The position numbers were made by a program, and so were the translations under genes. Positions 5,888 to 7,377 of a DNA stretch of 7,377 nt are shown piece after piece; positions within the stretch are counted from its first letter, which is position 1, and each line of letters opens with the position of its first letter. Origin of the DNA: Oscillospiraceae bacterium (GTDB lineage: Bacteria; Bacillota; Clostridia; Oscillospirales; Oscillospiraceae); assembly GCA_017538775.1 (NCBI GenBank), contig JAFYIF010000326.1:1-7377 (forward strand), given 5' to 3'. The notes under the pieces are model-generated. The model was not told the DNA's origin, ran no database searches, and was given only the letters and a program-made list of their open reading frames with translations.

Positions 5888-5971
5888 ATGCCGATTACGC
5901 TGACCTTTCATGTGTTTCGTTTTACGATCACAGTCACCGTAAAGTGCAGAAGCCGCCACTCTGCCAAGTGA
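5888..5971 (+). CDS. 27-aa peptide, amphipathic beta-type with cationic tail
   Basis: ATG to TGA, 27 residues. It begins MPITLTFHVFRFTITV, then TVKCRSRHSAK. Hydrophobic residues alternate with Thr and polar ones (I3, L5, F7, V9 on one run; F10, F12, I14, V16, V18 on the next), giving an amphipathic strand or hairpin rather than a normal TM helix; the last nine residues hold K, R, R, H and K. Support for it being real: a very strong SD (AAAGGGGGTG), its own promoter and its own terminator. The SD is in a hairpin and an antisense RNA is predicted over it, as in type I toxin loci, but the sequence does not match TxpA/BsrG, Fst or Ldr peptides. It is too short for ordinary gene callers. I do not recognise a family, and no function is assigned. 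Alternatively it is a leader peptide or a non-translated part of an RNA. Confidence 0.5.
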   Translation: MPITLTFHVFRFTITVTVKCRSRHSAK

Positions 5972-5980
5972 ACGGCTTCT
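5948..5980 (+). other. Stem-loop spanning the stop codon of the 27-codon ORF
   Basis: AGAAGCCG (5948-5955) pairs perfectly with CGGCTTCT (5973-5980), with a 17-base loop containing the last codons and the TGA. No T-run follows, so it is not a terminator; it probably belongs to the fold of the small RNA. Confidence 0.5.
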
Positions 5981-6000
5981 CTGAAAAGATGACCTCATAG

Positions 6001-6037
6001 GGCGGAGCCGCTTTCCGGCAACGCCTTTTATTTTTTT
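6001..6037 (+). terminator. Intrinsic terminator of the small-peptide transcript
   Basis: GGCG (6001-6004) pairs with CGCC (6022-6025) and GCCG (6007-6010) with CGGC (6016-6019) around a CTTTC loop, with a small GA/AA internal loop. TTTTATTTTTTT follows immediately, a strong U-tract for plus-strand transcription. Confidence 0.8.
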
Positions 6038-6065
6038 ATTATACCGCGTTTTGGGCGGATGTCAA
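6038..6065 (-). promoter_or_regulatory. Consensus sigma-A promoter reading toward the acetyltransferase gene
   Basis: On the minus strand: TTGACA (6065-6060), 16-bp spacer, TATAAT (6043-6038), both hexamers perfect. It begins 35 bases after the spo0A stop and abuts the T-tract of the plus-strand terminator. Transcription would start near 6031 and run antisense to the small-peptide RNA and then toward the acetyltransferase. Confidence 0.8.
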
Positions 6066-6099
6066 GGCGGAGTTTTGGCTCTTCGGCGCTGTCGCCTTT

Positions 6100-6882
6100 T
6101 CACCGCGCCTGGGCTTTTCTTCTCAGGCTCAGGCAGTCCGCGATCATGGCGATGAACTCGCTGTTGGTGGGTTTTCCCTTGATGTTGCTGACGGTGTAGC
6201 CGAAGAACTTTTGCAAAGTCTCCAGGTCGCCCCGGTCCCAGGCCACTTCGATGGCGTGGCGGATGGCCCGCTCCACGCGGCTGGGGGTGGTGCTGAACTT
6301 CCGGGCCACGGCGGGGTACAGCACCTTGGTGACCGCGTTGATCACCTCCATGTCGTGGATCGTGATGATGATCGCCTCCCGGAGGTACTGGTAGCCTTTG
6401 ATATGGGCCGGGACGCCGATCTCGTGGATCACGTCGGTGACGGCCCGTTCCAGTTCCGTCTCCTGGTCGAGATAGCGCTGGTTGCCGTCGGCGGGCAGGA
6501 TCTCCCCCGGCAGTTCCATGCACTGGCGCACCCGGGCCAGCAGGGCGCCCATGTCGCAGGGCTTGGGGATGAAATAATAGGCCCCCAGGGCCGCTGCCTC
6601 CGCGATCATCTTGTCGTTGAAAAAGGCGGAGACCACCAGCACCGCCGGGTTGACGCCGGTCTCTCCCATCCGGCGCAGCAGTTCCATTCCGTCCAGGCCG
6701 GGCAGCACCAGGTCCAGCAGCAGCACGTCCGGGGCCGTCTCCCGCAGCAGCCGCAGGGCCTCCTGGCCGTCCCCGGTGGAGGCCACCAGCTCCAGGTCCG
6801 CTTCCTCCCCCAGCGCCTGGGCCAGCAGATTGCGGAAGTCCTCACTGGCGTCCGCAAGCATCACTTTGATCCTTGTTTCCAT
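6100..6882 (-). CDS. spo0A: Stage 0 sporulation protein A, master regulator of sporulation
   Basis: A 260-aa Spo0A, normal length. Receiver about 1-120: phospho-acceptor Asp57 in [12 protein letters not shown], Ser85 in VVSAF, Lys107 in YFIPKPCD. The C-terminal DNA-binding domain (about 142-255) carries the strongly conserved strings [27 protein letters not shown]-like [27 protein letters not shown] (recognition helix region) and [14 protein letters not shown]. When phosphorylated it dimerises and binds 0A boxes to switch cells to sporulation. Oddity: the first acidic cluster reads LADAS where Bacillus has VADDN, so the second Asp, which binds Mg2+ directly in CheY-type receivers, is Ala12. 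Start: ATG at 6882 with GGAGG seven bases upstream. spoIVB, its usual upstream neighbour in Bacillus and many clostridia, is not here. No clear terminator follows the stop; the first good one in this direction is at 5862-5845, past the antisense promoter. Confidence 0.97.
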   Translation of the reverse strand: METRIKVMLADASEDFRNLLAQALGEEADLELVASTGDGQEALRLLRETAPDVLLLDLVLPGLDGMELLRRMGETGVNPAVLVVSAFFNDKMIAEAAALGAYYFIPKPCDMGALLARVRQCMELPGEILPADGNQRYLDQETELERAVTDVIHEIGVPAHIKGYQYLREAIIITIHDMEVINAVTKVLYPAVARKFSTTPSRVERAIRHAIEVAWDRGDLETLQKFFGYTVSNIKGKPTNSEFIAMIADCLSLRRKAQAR

Positions 6883-6905
6883 ACTATTTCCTCCGTTGCG
6901 TGGAA

Positions 6906-6935
6906 AGTCTACGGCAGCAGTGTCTGTATTCTCAA
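6906..6935 (-). promoter_or_regulatory. Candidate promoter of spo0A
   Basis: Minus strand TTGAGA (6935-6930), 18-bp spacer, TAGACT (6911-6906): 5 of 6 and 4 of 6 matches. It would give a leader of only about 17 bases containing the SD. I looked for a sigma-H site as in Bacillus and found no convincing one. The stretch 6936-7166 holds no gene I can support; apart from the 0A-like pair and a short GGCAA/TTGCC hairpin (7136-7149) I see nothing in it. Confidence 0.4.
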
Positions 6936-7089
6936 GTTTTCACCGCGATTTCACGAATAAAGTAACATAAATCAGGCGGTTTTGCAATCTTTCCGGCCCT
7001 ATGTCTTGTCGCGCTTCCTCGATGTTATTCGAAGTTCCGCCGCTCCGGTTTTGGCAGGATTCGCCCCGGTCCAACCGCGCGGGCCAGCA

Positions 7090-7119
7090 TTCGACTGCGG
7101 GATCCGCCGCGCTGTCGAA
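7090..7119. promoter_or_regulatory. Inverted pair of 0A-box-like sites between spo0A and the small membrane gene
   Basis: TTCGAC (7090-7095) and GTCGAA (7114-7119) form an inverted repeat 18 bp apart. The right copy is an exact 0A core, TGTCGAA (7113-7119); the left, AGTCGAA on the minus strand, differs by one base. The pair lies about 210-240 bases upstream of spo0A and about 50 bases upstream of the divergent plus-strand promoter, so it could serve either. Match lengths are short and chance is possible. Confidence 0.35.
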
Positions 7120-7166
7120 AGCCGGGAGGCGCGGGGGCAAGTTTTTGCCGCTGCGGGGATTATCTA

Positions 7167-7195
7167 TTGCTTTTTTTGGTGAAATGGGATAGAAT
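7167..7195 (+). promoter_or_regulatory. Sigma-A-type promoter of the small membrane protein gene
   Basis: TTGCTT (7167-7172), 17-bp spacer, TAGAAT (7190-7195), with the same -35 as the carboxypeptidase-like gene. Transcription would start near 7202. The leader holds a small hairpin, GCGCG/CGCGC (7217-7221/7228-7232, six-base loop), ending just before the SD. Confidence 0.6.
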
Positions 7196-7249
7196 GAACC
7201 AAATACATGAAAAAAAGCGCGGCGATGCGCGCAGAAGGAGGGGAAGACG

Positions 7250-7369
7250 ATGCTGGATTTCCTGCTGCTGGTCATCCTGATCGCCCTGGTGTATCTGGTC
7301 GTGATGCTGCTGTTCAAGGGCGTGCGCGGCCTCATCCGACGGCTGAGACGCCGGAAAACATCCACGTAA
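7250..7369 (+). CDS. 39-aa single-pass membrane protein with Arg-rich tail
   Basis: ATG to TAA, 39 residues. A strongly hydrophobic helix, MLDFLLLVILIALVYLVVML (residues 1-20), extends to Phe22. The cationic tail then begins KGVRGLIRRLRRRK and ends TST. The positive-inside rule puts the tail in the cytoplasm. Support: a strong AAGGAGG SD at 7235-7241 with 8-base spacing, an upstream promoter with good spacing, and a clean membrane pattern. It is below usual length cut-offs. No family is recognised; small proteins of this kind can be regulators of membrane enzymes, type I toxins or subunits of larger complexes. The TAA is followed directly by an ATG at 7370, so a downstream gene may be translationally coupled, but only two codons are visible. 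It diverges from spo0A. Confidence 0.7.
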   Translation: MLDFLLLVILIALVYLVVMLLFKGVRGLIRRLRRRKTST

Positions 7370-7377
7370 ATGACAAA

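Larger units (their letters stand above)
5845..6031 (-). ncRNA. Predicted antisense RNA to the small-peptide transcript
   Basis: A consensus promoter (6065-6038) and a hairpin plus T-run (5862-5845) on the minus strand delimit an RNA of about 187 bases. It would be complementary to the SD, the whole 27-codon ORF and most of the 3' part of the plus-strand RNA. No minus-strand ORF in it has a credible SD. Alternatively, the same promoter drives the acetyltransferase with this segment as leader and the hairpin as an attenuator. Confidence 0.5.
5817..6037 (+). ncRNA. Predicted structured ~220-base transcript carrying a 27-codon ORF
   Basis: The boundaries come from the promoter at 5782-5810 and the terminator at 6001-6037. 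The RNA would open with the stem-loop GCCC-GCAA-GGGC (5817-5828, a GNRA tetraloop), then GGCA/TGCC (5826-5829/5835-5838, alternative to the first), then GGCG-GTTC-CGCC (5851-5862), then the SD hairpin with a GAAA loop (5863-5883), the small ORF (5888-5971), a stem overlapping its stop codon and the terminator. The octamer GGTGTTGC occurs at 5830-5837 and again at 5879-5886 over the SD, so the ACACC strand at 5863-5867 has two possible partners. I do not recognise this RNA as a known Rfam class. Confidence 0.6.

Noticed and set aside
5810..5998. 62-aa minus-strand frame antisense to the small-peptide RNA.
   Set aside because: No SD before its start and an Arg-rich composition without pattern; the plus strand has the SD and terminator.
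6064..6100. Possible plus-strand terminator AAGGCG...CGCCTTTT.
   Set aside because: Six-base stem with a loop of more than 20 bases and only four T residues, part of them in the stem; the hairpin at 6001-6037 is far better.
6940..7365. 141-aa minus-strand frame upstream of spo0A.
   Set aside because: Overlaps the well-supported 39-aa gene and its promoter in antisense; no SD and no family resemblance.
7370..7377. Start of another gene at the ATG touching the TAA of the 39-aa gene.
   Set aside because: Only two codons are visible and no SD precedes it; cannot be judged in this window.
1..7377. CRISPR array, tRNA/rRNA genes, transposase or integrase.
   Set aside because: No regularly spaced repeats, no cloverleaf or rRNA sequence, and no mobile-element protein motifs were seen on either strand.

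Overview
The window looks like chromosomal DNA of a spore-forming, GC-rich member of the Clostridia. A Spo0A master sporulation regulator with an intact DNA-binding domain, strong Shine-Dalgarno (SD) sequences and Gram-positive two-component and carboxypeptidase families all point that way. The GC-rich genes suggest an Oscillospiraceae-type genome (Flavonifractor/Oscillibacter-like), but that placement is inference.

Layout. Positions 1-3134 hold a tight minus-strand operon, read from high to low coordinates: a short ComEA-like helix-hairpin-helix membrane protein, an OmpR-family response regulator, its sensor histidine kinase, a YqeG-type HAD phosphatase, and the first 28 codons of a Xaa-Pro peptidase that leaves the window. 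Three of the four junctions are 4-bp ATGA overlaps or a 21-bp gap; the fourth, between regulator and kinase, is 59 bp and carries a perfect 12-bp palindrome. A divergent promoter region (3135-3278) separates this operon from a plus-strand gene (3279-5063) for a secreted, membrane-anchored D-Ala-D-Ala carboxypeptidase-like protein of family S11. Its catalytic Ser and its SxN Asn are both replaced by Asp. That gene ends at a long hairpin terminator shared with a convergent GNAT acetyltransferase (5178-5675, minus).

Between the acetyltransferase and spo0A (6100-6882, minus) lies a lower-GC stretch, 5676-6099, which is the most unusual part. On the plus strand it has a near-consensus promoter, stem-loops with GNRA loops, a strong SD folded into a hairpin, a 27-codon ORF and an intrinsic terminator. 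On the minus strand it has a consensus promoter and an intrinsic terminator, placed so that a second RNA would be antisense to nearly all of the first. This resembles the layout of antisense-controlled small-peptide loci such as type I toxin-antitoxin modules. The peptide is not one I recognise.

The right end (6883-7377) holds the spo0A upstream region with candidate 0A boxes, then a promoter and a 39-aa single-pass membrane protein gene on the plus strand.

Functional picture: envelope sensing (two-component system, carboxypeptidase-like protein), a sporulation/stationary-phase decision protein (Spo0A), and a compact accessory islet inserted between them. Links between the blocks are inferred from proximity only.
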